Shown: positions 1 through 7,259, counted from the first letter of the stretch. The stretch: 10,063 bases of DNA from Candidatus Competibacteraceae bacterium (GCA_012032855.1 JAAUQA010000079.1:1-10063); one strand, 5' to 3'. The notes: a model not told the origin generated them from the letters alone. A program made the numbers and translations.

Positions 1-1140
<1,140 letters not shown>

Positions 1141-1174
1141 GCTTATCATCCTGTCGCTAAATCTGGAAAACGTC

Positions 1175-1180
1175 ATTATA
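1175..1180 (-). promoter_or_regulatory. Candidate -10 box for dapD
   Basis: On the minus strand these six bases read TATAAT, a perfect sigma-70 -10 consensus, about 35 bases upstream of the chosen dapD start. At 17-bp spacing the -35 position reads GTCAGG, a poor match, so the element rests on the -10 alone. The 1141-1326 intergenic stretch must also drive the divergent protease gene; for that strand I see only a weak TTGACG (1210-1215) and a TAGAAT (1298-1303) that do not pair at normal spacing. Confidence 0.4.
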
Positions 1181-1374
1181 ACGTTCATATATGGAATCCT
1201 GACGGTTTCTTGACGGATCTGCCGGTTGCCATAGGCAAGACTGCCATCGCAGTGGCCAAACGGGACGTAATTAGAGTCTGGGCAAACCGTTAGCTGATAG
1301 AATTTAGCAGGAATCTACGGTTCTAAATGGGTGTTTGCGGTGAGGGCAATACAGATTGTTATGAGGAGATGAGA

Positions 1375-2085
1375 ATGCTTGGTAATCGCTTCAGGTTTTT
1401 CAGCGTGTTGATTGGCTTCCTGGGGTTAATGTTATGCAGTGCCCCGGGTAGCGCCGAAATCTATAAATATCAGGATGAGAAAGGGAATTGGCGTTTTTCC
1501 GACCGTCCCCCACCCGGCCACAGTCAGCAGGCTGTTGAAACGGTATCCATCGGAGCGAAAGACTCAGAAAAAGCCGAGCAAAACTTAACAGCGCGTTTGC
1601 AAGAGCGCTTCTCACCGCAAACGCCCTTACAGGAAGCCACCTTAGGGGCGGTGACTATCAAAACGCCGGTGGGTTCCGGGTCAGGTTTTTTCTTGTCCGA
1701 GAGCGGTCATATCGTCACCAACAAACACGTGCTTAAACTGGATGAAAAACAGCTCACCCAAGCGCAAATGCAGTTCGATGAAACGGAGCAACGGTTGGAG
1801 TCATTCACCGAGCAACTCGCTCTGGAAGAATCCCGGCTGAAGAAATACAAGAGAGACCTTGCTGATTACGGTAGGTATGTCCGTTCACTCCGCGATAGCC
1901 CGAAAAAACCGCCGAACAAAAGCATTATCAATTACTACAGAAACAATACCAGCAACGGGAAAACGATTACGCCACTAATCGTCGCAAAGCGCGAGAGCAT
2001 ACCCGCCAGTTTGAAACGCAACAGCGGGAGTTCAATTGGAAACGTCATGTTGCCGGGGCTACGCGCAACTTCACGGTTGTCCTGA
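1375..2085 (+). CDS. Secreted DUF4124/trypsin-like serine protease, N-terminal part (frameshifted)
   Basis: N-terminal part of an exported S1C (DegP/HtrA-like) serine protease. I chose the ATG at 1375 because GAGGAG lies six bases upstream; the ATG at 1369 abuts that motif, and the frame is open back to 1327. Residues 5-27 form a signal peptide (RFR, then a hydrophobic core, then PGSA before EIYKYQ); no lipobox precedes the cysteine. DUF4124 follows at about 28-48 (YKYQDEKGNWRFSDRPP). The protease domain begins near residue 88, with GSGSGFFLSESGHIVTNKHV giving catalytic His118. From about 123 the chain becomes a charged Glu/Gln/Lys coiled coil. After Pro176 the frame turns to unlikely sequence and stops at 2085; sensible coding resumes one base out of register at the A6 run 1903-1908. 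Asp and Ser of the triad lie in the other frame. Confidence 0.8.
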   Translation: MLGNRFRFFSVLIGFLGLMLCSAPGSAEIYKYQDEKGNWRFSDRPPPGHSQQAVETVSIGAKDSEKAEQNLTARLQERFSPQTPLQEATLGAVTIKTPVGSGSGFFLSESGHIVTNKHVLKLDEKQLTQAQMQFDETEQRLESFTEQLALEESRLKKYKRDLADYGRYVRSLRDSPKKPPNKSIINYYRNNTSNGKTITPLIVAKRESIPASLKRNSGSSIGNVMLPGLRATSRLS

Positions 2086-2477
2086 AAGATGGCACGGAAC
2101 TAAACGCCCAGTTGGTCAAATTCAGCGAAAACCACGACTTAGCACTACTTAAGCTGGATAATTACCAGACACCTGCGCTACTGGCCGCCGCAACGCATGA
2201 GGTCGGTCAGGGCGTGTCAGTGTATGCGATCGGCAGTCCTATAGGGATTCGAGACTCGGTCAGTAATGGTGTAGTCTCTGGCTTCGCTGACGGCTTTATC
2301 AGAACCGATGCTAAGATCTACCCCGGCAATAGTGGTGGTCCCTTGGTCTTGGAGAATGGTCGAGTAGTCGGCATTAATACGATGGTGCAAGTCACCCATA
2401 AATTCGAAGGGCTTGGCTATGCGATCAAAATTGATACGGCATTACAGGAATTCGCCGGCTATCTACCGACCAAGTAA
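1908..2477 (+). CDS. Trypsin-like serine protease, C-terminal part (continues the 1375 gene after a frameshift)
   Basis: This frame continues the preceding protease. If one A is restored in the 1903-1908 run, the coiled coil reads on as KTAEQKHYQLLQKQYQQREN and then QFETQQREFNWK. The second half of the protease domain follows: VVLKDGTELNAQLVKF, catalytic Asp in ENHDLALLKL (Asp codon at 2136) and catalytic Ser in YPGNSGGPLVLENGRVVGIN (Ser codon at 2331), ending GLGYAIKID. The rebuilt protein is about 367 residues with triad His118, Asp255, Ser320. No PDZ domain follows, unlike DegP. A TTG at 2112 has no ribosome binding site, so I do not believe a separate gene starts there. The coordinate 1908 marks the inferred join, not a start codon. 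The triad is complete only if the frame is restored. Confidence 0.75.
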   Translation, partial: TAEQKHYQLLQKQYQQRENDYATNRRKAREHTRQFETQQREFNWKRHVAGATRNFTVVLKDGTELNAQLVKFSENHDLALLKLDNYQTPALLAAATHEVGQGVSVYAIGSPIGIRDSVSNGVVSGFADGFIRTDAKIYPGNSGGPLVLENGRVVGINTMVQVTHKFEGLGYAIKIDTALQEFAGYLPTK

Positions 2478-2486
2478 ACCAAAATA

Positions 2487-2539
2487 GGGGTCAGGTCTTG
2501 CTGCAAGCTGTGCTATAAATTACAGCAAGACCTGACCCC
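2487..2539. repeat. REP-like 17-bp perfect inverted repeat
   Basis: The left arm GGGGTCAGGTCTTGCTG (2487-2503) and right arm CAGCAAGACCTGACCCC (2523-2539) are perfect reverse complements separated by 19 bases. The spacer permits competing pairs: CTTG/CAAG at 2497-2507, and GCTGT (2507-2511) with ACAGC (2522-2526). It lies 10 bases after the protease stop and ends 19 bases before the thioredoxin ATG. Arms of the type GGGGTCAGGTCTTG resemble dispersed palindromic REP-type elements that I associate with REP-associated tyrosine transposases; that association is from memory and only one copy occurs here. No T-tract follows either arm, so it is not a classical intrinsic terminator, though it could stabilise the upstream mRNA end. 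Confidence 0.75.
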
Positions 2540-2558
2540 ATTGCTCAAGAGAATGATC

Positions 2559-3164
2559 ATGAGATTAGCGATTAGCGTAGTTGTTGTGCTCATTACGGTG
2601 TTGCACGGTTTGGTTTATGCTGCTCCTCAGGAACTGACACCACATCCCAATCCACAGCCTGCGCCGGCCTTCACGTTGCAGGATTCTCAAGGAAAGACAC
2701 ATACTCTGGCTGACTACCAAGGAAAGGTGATTATCGTCAACTTTTGGGCCACTTGGTGCCCCCCGTGCGTCAAGGAAATGCCTTCGTTGCAACGGGCTTG
2801 GGAGCAATTGCGGCAAGAGGATATTCAGGTGTTGGCAATCAATATGGGTCAGGATCGCGAGGATATTGATTATTTTCTCTCGAAATATCCGGTGGAATTC
2901 CCGATTTTATTAGATTCCGATGTGGCCGTTGCGGAATCCTGGGGAATCAAAGGATTACCCACAACCTTCGTGTTGGATGCCTCTATGCGGATGGTTGTGG
3001 AGGTGATCGGCGAACGAGAGTGGGACGATCCGGAGTTACTTAACCAAGTGCGTGCATTGAAAACCGGCTCAAATACGCTATCCACTGATCGACAAGGAAC
3101 GCCCGGTACTCCAGCGAATAGTCTATTCGCAGCACGAGCCGGCGTGCCAAAATTGGCCCAGTAA
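2559..3164 (+). CDS. TlpA/ResA-family periplasmic thioredoxin-like protein
   Basis: Thiol-disulfide oxidoreductase of the AhpC/TSA-Redoxin TlpA type, probably acting in the periplasm, often in cytochrome c or copper-site maturation. The 201-residue product has a signal peptide or N-terminal anchor (residues 1-21, ending GLVYA before APQ), then the thioredoxin fold: APAFTLQDSQGKTHTLADYQGK, the active site NFWATWCPPC (Cys67 and Cys70) and the cis-proline loop GLPTTFVLD (Pro134). The reducing or oxidising direction cannot be told from sequence. An unusual 30-residue tail rich in Thr, Pro and Ala follows the fold. I prefer the ATG at 2559, six bases after AAGAGA; the frame is open from a TTG at 2541 and another ATG is at 2553. 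It may be co-transcribed with the protease or use a promoter altered by the palindrome. Confidence 0.88.
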   Translation: MRLAISVVVVLITVLHGLVYAAPQELTPHPNPQPAPAFTLQDSQGKTHTLADYQGKVIIVNFWATWCPPCVKEMPSLQRAWEQLRQEDIQVLAINMGQDREDIDYFLSKYPVEFPILLDSDVAVAESWGIKGLPTTFVLDASMRMVVEVIGEREWDDPELLNQVRALKTGSNTLSTDRQGTPGTPANSLFAARAGVPKLAQ

Positions 3165-3177
3165 TGCCCTTTGCTGC

Positions 3178-3195
3178 TCGGGCCAAGAGGCCCGA
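3178..3195 (+). terminator. Short GC-rich hairpin after the thioredoxin gene, weak terminator candidate
   Basis: TCGGGCC (3178-3184) pairs perfectly with GGCCCGA (3189-3195) around an AAGA loop, 13 bases after the thioredoxin stop and before a convergent gene. The following bases TTGGTAATA are not a convincing U-tract, so termination efficiency is doubtful. It could serve either direction. Confidence 0.35.
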
Positions 3196-3267
3196 TTGGT
3201 AATAGGGATCGCGTCACGGTGGTCATGCCTAACCGGTGAATCAGATGAAAACGGTGTGCGTTCCCGG

Positions 3268-3876
3268 TCATGACTTGGGTGCGTGCTGAAGAGCCCACTC
3301 CAAATCGTCGAAGGTGGTGGCGCGCTGGGTGGGGTCGATTTGCAAACCCAGCTGCTGGCCGATCTGCGACAGAGAGAAGATCCCCCGCACCGCCAGCTCG
3401 CCGTTATGTGGGTCGGTATCCACTACGATGGCATGTTGACGGTCCACCTCTTTTAACGTAGCGATAATGTCGCCAACCCGGGCGTGCAACACGTCTTTCA
3501 TCATCAGCACTTCCAGCTTGTTTTTTAGCGTCATGATATCGCCGACTACCAGATCTTTGAGCGTGCCGCCGGTTTTTTGCAAAATTTTGGTCGGTTTTTC
3601 GCCTTGCACATCACGACTGGTAATCAACCCTAACACCCGACCGTTAGCGTCAGTGACCAACAGCATCCGCACCCCGCTTTTGATCATTCGTTCCAAGGCC
3701 ATATTCAAAGGCGTCGTCGATGAAACCATCAATACAGCGACTTGACGCAGATCGGTCATCACATCCAGAGCCGGACTGGTATCCCGGACTCGGTCAGGCA
3801 ACTCCTGACGAGGACGGAAATAGCCAACGCTGTATTCCAATGTATTAAACGATAACGGTTTAAAGGCCTTGCTCAT
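3268..3876 (-). CDS. Two-CBS-domain protein
   Basis: A 202-residue soluble protein made almost wholly of a CBS pair, a module that usually binds adenosyl nucleotides such as AMP, ATP or SAM and senses energy state. CBS1 spans about 36-92 (VSSTTPLNMALERMIKSGVR, then LLVTDANGRVLGLITSRDV) and CBS2 about 112-178 (VGDIMTLKNK, then MKDVLHARVGDIIATLKEVD, then HAIVVD and VRGIFSLSQIG). There is no attached enzymatic, transporter or DNA-binding domain, so the partner is unknown. The ATG at 3876 follows GGAG with 7-base spacing. It begins 13 bases after the stop of the Nudix gene on the same strand, suggesting one operon, possibly both concerned with nucleotide signalling; that link is inference. Confidence 0.85.
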   Translation of the reverse strand: MSKAFKPLSFNTLEYSVGYFRPRQELPDRVRDTSPALDVMTDLRQVAVLMVSSTTPLNMALERMIKSGVRMLLVTDANGRVLGLITSRDVQGEKPTKILQKTGGTLKDLVVGDIMTLKNKLEVLMMKDVLHARVGDIIATLKEVDRQHAIVVDTDPHNGELAVRGIFSLSQIGQQLGLQIDPTQRATTFDDLEWALQHAPKS

Positions 3877-3889
3877 GGCGGGTCTCCGA

Positions 3890-4417
3890 TCACGTGTTAT
3901 TGATCTTAAACAAATAGACTGCCTTGTTCCGGTTGTAAATCCCGGTTGGTGTGTGAAGTCCCCAGTGAAGAATTAGGATTGTGGTGTGGGGCGCTGGGGT
4001 ATCGTTGATCACCTTGTCAGCCCAATCCAAAATAGCGCGCACCCTGGGCGTCAACAAACGCCAAGCCTCAGTGCGCCCGGTCCAACGGTAATCGTTATGT
4101 TCGGGACGCCCCAATAACGGATTGATAGGGAGATGAACGCGGCTTTTGGGGGACTCGGCAATATAATAACGAGCAATTTTACGCCCTTGGTTATAAGGAT
4201 TGGTTTCCCGATAAATGTAACCCCAATTGAAATGCAACTCCTCTATCCCGGTTTCTTCACGCACTTCGCGGATGGCCGCTTCCAGAGGAGTCTCACCGGA
4301 CTCCACCACACCCTTGGGAAAATCCCAATAGTTATAGGCCCGCAGTAATAAATACTGGTGCCGGTCGTGATGATGATTGAGAATCACTACGCCCGCTGAC
4401 ATAATCTTGGCTGCCAT
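3890..4417 (-). CDS. Nudix hydrolase, diadenosine tetraphosphatase-like
   Basis: Hydrolase of nucleoside diphosphates linked to another moiety. The Nudix box is complete at residues 36-58: G36, E42, then REVREETGI at 50-58, matching GX5EX7REUXEEXGU. The context YWDFPKGVVESGETPLEAAI and a following Tyr/Asn/Gly-rich segment resemble asymmetric Ap4A hydrolases, but the substrate is not certain. I start at the ATG 4417 (MAAKIMSAGVVIL), where the fold begins; the frame is open to 4582 but that upstream part looks non-coding. The 175-residue length exceeds the usual 135-150: after ILDWADKVIN a 37-residue tail (TTILILHWGLHTPTG and beyond) does not look like the family. The start lacks a strong Shine-Dalgarno (only GAGAA or AAGGG nearby). 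A TAAAAT at 4457-4452 is a possible -10 for this gene. Confidence 0.85.
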   Translation of the reverse strand: MAAKIMSAGVVILNHHHDRHQYLLLRAYNYWDFPKGVVESGETPLEAAIREVREETGIEELHFNWGYIYRETNPYNQGRKIARYYIAESPKSRVHLPINPLLGRPEHNDYRWTGRTEAWRLLTPRVRAILDWADKVINDTPAPHTTILILHWGLHTPTGIYNRNKAVYLFKINNT

Positions 4418-4627
4418 GGTTCTCGGGCCCTTGTTATGATGGATTGTGACGATTTTAGTAAGTTGTTGAGCATGATGCCGGGGTTTTCCACAGTGCCCAA
4501 CGATCAACAAGTTTGGCTGTCGTGTGATGAGCCGCATCCCTAAACGAACTTGACTGTAGTTTATGCCGAGGTGTAACAGCACAAAAAAAATGAGACACGG
4601 GACAATGCCAATAGTTTGCGCTTGTTC

Positions 4628-4656
4628 TGCTTGTTGTTGAACCCGCAGTGTATAAT
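4628..4656 (+). promoter_or_regulatory. Promoter for the SEC-C gene
   Basis: A perfect TATAAT lies at 4651-4656. At 17-bp spacing the -35 position 4628-4633 reads TGCTTG, and a TTGTTG at 4631 gives only 14 bp. Transcription from here would give a leader of about 30 bases before the ATG at 4693, which has a strong GGAGG. The 275-base gap 4418-4692 therefore appears to hold divergent promoters; apart from an A8 run near 4583-4590 I see no other structure in it. Confidence 0.5.
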
Positions 4657-4692
4657 CGTAGACCCGTGCACAACCGGAAATGGAGGTGGATC

Positions 4693-4931
4693 ATGGTTAA
4701 CAACACGCAATTCCGCGACTATTCCTTTCGAACGCACCAGCAAGCGGCGTAAAGGCTATCCATCCGAAACCCAGGTCAAACGCGGTCAGCGCGTTGTCAC
4801 CGGTGACAAGCACCTCGTCGAAAAGCTCGGGCGCAATGATCCCTGCCCATGCGGTTCCGGGCGTAGATTTTAAAGCCTGCTGTATATGCACCAAGCGCTA
4901 CGAAGGTTCCGCCAGAGATGACTACTTTTAG
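4693..4931 (+). pseudogene. Small SEC-C zinc-motif protein, two frame breaks
   Basis: A small gene whose parts lie in three frames. GGAGG (4682-4686) precedes the ATG 4693, which reads [19 protein letters not shown] and stops at TAA. One base forward, a clear basic segment reads [20 protein letters not shown] and later [19 protein letters not shown], then hits TAA at 4871-4873. Skipping one T of the TTTT at 4868-4871 continues KACCICTKRYEGSARDDYF to TAG at 4929-4931. The motif [13 protein letters not shown](K)ACC is the SEC-C zinc-binding motif known from the SecA C-terminus, with Cys-X-Cys then Cys-Cys. The rebuilt product is about 78 residues, basic, with no other domain; its role is unknown. 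It may be a decayed gene, a sequence with two extra bases from error, or, less likely, recoded. Confidence 0.7.
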
Positions 4932-4948
4932 GTAAGCATCCGTGGAGA

Positions 4949-6151
4949 TTGTGGAGCAGCTACCGTTTGCGTAAATCCATCTTGATCGCGTTAACACTCC
5001 TGGTCGTGTTGCCACTCGGCGCACTGACCGGGTTAGGCTTGCGCGTGATCGGCAACGAACAGCAGGCATTTGAACATCAGCAACAAAGTCTGACGACTGC
5101 CCGGTTGCAAGCCGTGGACGCTGCGATTCTGGCCTATTTCGCCCGTTTGGAGCAGCAGTTACTGGGTGACGTCCACGGTATGACCCTAGGCACTGAAACG
5201 CTGCGCGCCTATGTGCGTCAGGAACCTCGGGTGCGTCAGGTGTTGGTCATGAATGCACTCGGGGATCGTCTCCATCCGCCCGCCGATGAACCGCTCACTG
5301 AGGACGAACAGGCGTTTCTGGAACGCACTCGGGACATCTGGAAAGACCGGGATATTCTCTATCAACCCGGTGTTGACCCGAGCGAAGCCGACGCGACTTC
5401 ACCGCTGTCACGCCGCCAAGCACCTCGCCAACCGGAAGTTCCCGATACGGATCGGTATGGTTGGTACGTCTGGCACTGGGGCGCGGAAACCGATTTGTTT
5501 TTCTGGTGGCGCGATGCACAGGGTGATTTGATCGGCTTCGAGTTGGAACCGCTACGCCTGAGCGCCGATCTCATCGCCTTGCTACCCGCCACCAACGACA
5601 CCGATGACGCACTGCAGGGAGCACGTATTCGGCTGCTCAACGCCCGTAACGAAATCGTTTATCAGTGGGGCGATTTCAAACCGTCGGCCCGTCAGGCAGC
5701 TGCGGGACTGTTGCCTCTGAGTCATCCACTGGGCAGCTGGAAACTGGAGTATTACACTGTCGCATCGGCCTTCCGGGGTGGTTCAATCCAATTGGTGATC
5801 GTCGCCGCTTTGCTGGCGACCGGTGCTGCGTTGGCCGGTTTGGCGTTTTATCTTTATCGGGAGCATACCCGTGAATTGCGACTGGCGCGGCAGCGGGTCA
5901 ATTTTGTCAATCAGATCTCCCATGAATTGAAAACCCCGTTGACCAATATCCGCATGTATGCCGAAATGTTGGATGAATACCTTGTCGAGGAAGACACGCA
6001 AGCGCACCGCTATCTGGACATTATCGTCAGTGAAAGCCAACGGTTATCGCGGTTGATTACCAATGTGCTGAGCTTCGCGCGCCATCAGCGTGGCCAATCC
6101 CGCTTGCATCTACGCCCGGTTGCGTGGATGAAGTTATTGCTGCCGTGTTGA
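4949..6151 (+). CDS. Membrane sensor histidine kinase, sensor and DHp part (frameshifted)
   Basis: N-terminal 400 residues of a two-component sensor kinase. TM1 lies at about 9-31, a periplasmic sensor region at about 35-275 with an odd aromatic stretch (YGWYVWHWGAETDLFFWW, 170-187) and no domain I recognise, and TM2 at about 279-303. There is no evident HAMP; the DHp helix follows directly, with the H-box NFVNQISHELKTPLTNIRMY and phosphoacceptor His325. After LHLRPV the frame degrades (AWMKLLLPC) and stops at 6151, whereas the ATPase domain continues one base away. Restoring one G near 6122-6127 gives RPVAVDEVIAAVL. The start is uncertain: TTG 4949 is used here, but TTG 4967, with GGAG ten bases upstream, gives MRKSILIALTLL and is also plausible; no ATG or GTG is available in frame. 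Confidence 0.82.
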   Translation: MWSSYRLRKSILIALTLLVVLPLGALTGLGLRVIGNEQQAFEHQQQSLTTARLQAVDAAILAYFARLEQQLLGDVHGMTLGTETLRAYVRQEPRVRQVLVMNALGDRLHPPADEPLTEDEQAFLERTRDIWKDRDILYQPGVDPSEADATSPLSRRQAPRQPEVPDTDRYGWYVWHWGAETDLFFWWRDAQGDLIGFELEPLRLSADLIALLPATNDTDDALQGARIRLLNARNEIVYQWGDFKPSARQAAAGLLPLSHPLGSWKLEYYTVASAFRGGSIQLVIVAALLATGAALAGLAFYLYREHTRELRLARQRVNFVNQISHELKTPLTNIRMYAEMLDEYLVEEDTQAHRYLDIIVSESQRLSRLITNVLSFARHQRGQSRLHLRPVAWMKLLLPC

Positions 6152-6579
6152 CTACATTTCGTCCGGCCCTGGCGGAGCACGGGATTACCGTAGAATGGGA
6201 TGCTCAGGCCGATCAACGGGTCAATCTCGATTCTGAAGCGCTGGAGCAAATTCTCAATAATCTGTTGAGCAACGCCGAAAAATATGCAGCCAAGGGCGGC
6301 GCATTGCATATCACCAGCCGGCAGACAGGCAGCGAAACTATACTGCACATCCGTGACTGGGGTCCAGGCATTGCCAAGCGCGAACAGCAACGCATTTTTC
6401 AACCTTTTTATCGCGGCGATTCACGGCTCAACGAAGGTGCCAGCGGTACCGGTATCGGCTTGTCTATCGCGCGCGAACTGGCACGTTTGCACGGCGGTGA
6501 CGTGGTGTTACAGCCCACCGATCAAGGCAGCTGCTTCGCCGTAACGCTCCGCGCTGAAGTGACAGGAGAGGCGTCATGA
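6124..6579 (+). CDS. Histidine kinase catalytic ATPase part (continues the 4949 gene after a frameshift)
   Basis: HATPase_c domain that binds ATP and phosphorylates the DHp histidine. In this frame the N-box is EQILNNLLSNAEKYA, the G1 box DWGPGI, an F-region IFQPFYRG and the G2 box GASGTGIGLSIARELA, ending LHGGDVVLQ and FAVTL. All expected motifs are intact, so the kinase would be whole if one base were restored. A GTG at 6124 could start translation of this piece alone and overlaps the upstream frame by 28 bases, but no Shine-Dalgarno precedes it, and a free ATPase domain without DHp would be unusual. Its TGA overlaps the regulator ATG (ATGA at 6576-6579), the normal coupling for kinase/regulator pairs. 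Confidence 0.82.
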   Translation: MDEVIAAVLTTFRPALAEHGITVEWDAQADQRVNLDSEALEQILNNLLSNAEKYAAKGGALHITSRQTGSETILHIRDWGPGIAKREQQRIFQPFYRGDSRLNEGASGTGIGLSIARELARLHGGDVVLQPTDQGSCFAVTLRAEVTGEAS

Positions 6580-7259
6580 AAGTGCTGCTTGCCGAGGACG
6601 ATCTGCATACCCGCAACGGTTTGCAGGAATTGTTAGAGGCCGAAGGGTATGACACCCTCGCAGCGGCGGACGGCGCACAAGCGTTGCAGCTGTTTCAGGA
6701 CACCCAACCGGATTTCGTGTTGCTCGACATTATGATGCCGCACCGTGACGGTTACGACGTTTGCCGGGAAATCCGCCGCCACGCGCCTGAGGTGCCGATT
6801 ATTTTCATCAGCGCCAAAGCCGAGGAAATCGACCGGGTCATCGGCTTGGAGCTGGGCGCGGACGATTTCATCATCAAACCGTTTGGCACCCGTGAAGTCA
6901 TCGCCCGTATTCGAGCGGTGACCCGCCGCTGTTTGAGTCGTCAGCCGAGTGCTACGGTGACTTCGCTGTGCTTCGGTGATCTGACGATTTTTCCCAAGGA
7001 ACTGCGTGCCCGGCGCGGCGACGAGATTATGGACATCAGTTTACGGGACGTCAAAATTCTGACTCTATTACACGCCCATCCAGGTGAAGTGGTGGATCGC
7101 GACACCCTGTTCGATCAGTGTTGGGGGCGTGATTATCTGCCGAATAGTCGCACCCTGGATCAGCATATTGCCAAACTGCGTAAGCGTATTGAGCGCGACC
7201 CGCGCCATCCGCAACTCATTCGCACTGTACACGGGGTCGGCTATCGGTATGATGGCTGA
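6576..7259 (+). CDS. OmpR/PhoB-family response regulator
   Basis: Cytoplasmic DNA-binding regulator, partner of the adjacent kinase. The receiver domain (residues 1-118) has the acidic pocket EDD at 7-9, phosphoacceptor Asp51 in LLDIMMP, the Ser79 switch position in FISAKAEE and Lys101 in IIKPFG. The winged-helix effector (about 130-227) ends with the typical SRTLDQHIAKLRKRIERDP and LIRTVHGVGYRYDG. Length 227 is normal for the family. GGAGAGG lies just before the ATG, and the start overlaps the kinase stop as ATGA. The target genes are not visible; the downstream Cache-AlbA_2 gene, 36 bases on, is probably in the same transcript. Confidence 0.95.
   Translation: MKVLLAEDDLHTRNGLQELLEAEGYDTLAAADGAQALQLFQDTQPDFVLLDIMMPHRDGYDVCREIRRHAPEVPIIFISAKAEEIDRVIGLELGADDFIIKPFGTREVIARIRAVTRRCLSRQPSATVTSLCFGDLTIFPKELRARRGDEIMDISLRDVKILTLLHAHPGEVVDRDTLFDQCWGRDYLPNSRTLDQHIAKLRKRIERDPRHPQLIRTVHGVGYRYDG

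Noticed and set aside
1420..1455. Lipoprotein signal in the protease leader
   Set aside because: The cysteine is preceded by Leu-Met-Leu, not a lipobox; cleavage after GSA fits a normal signal peptide.
2112..2477. Separate small protease gene starting at TTG 2112
   Set aside because: No ribosome binding site; coding sense continues upstream in the same frame to the A6 run, and the catalytic His is only in the preceding frame.
2487..2539. Intrinsic terminator for the protease gene
   Set aside because: The stem is strong but no T-tract follows on either strand and the loop is 19 bases.
4418..4582. Upstream extension of the Nudix frame
   Set aside because: The extra 55 residues are His/Arg-rich without family resemblance; the Nudix fold begins at MAAKIMSAG.
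4616..4692. Upstream part of the frame holding most of the SEC-C motif
   Set aside because: It overlaps the TATAAT promoter and the GGAGG site and has no proper start; the ATG at 4693 with its strong site is the more likely start, with a frame break after it.
6124..6579. Free-standing ATPase protein started at GTG 6124
   Set aside because: No Shine-Dalgarno, and the two kinase halves join perfectly with one restored base, so a split gene by mutation or error is simpler.
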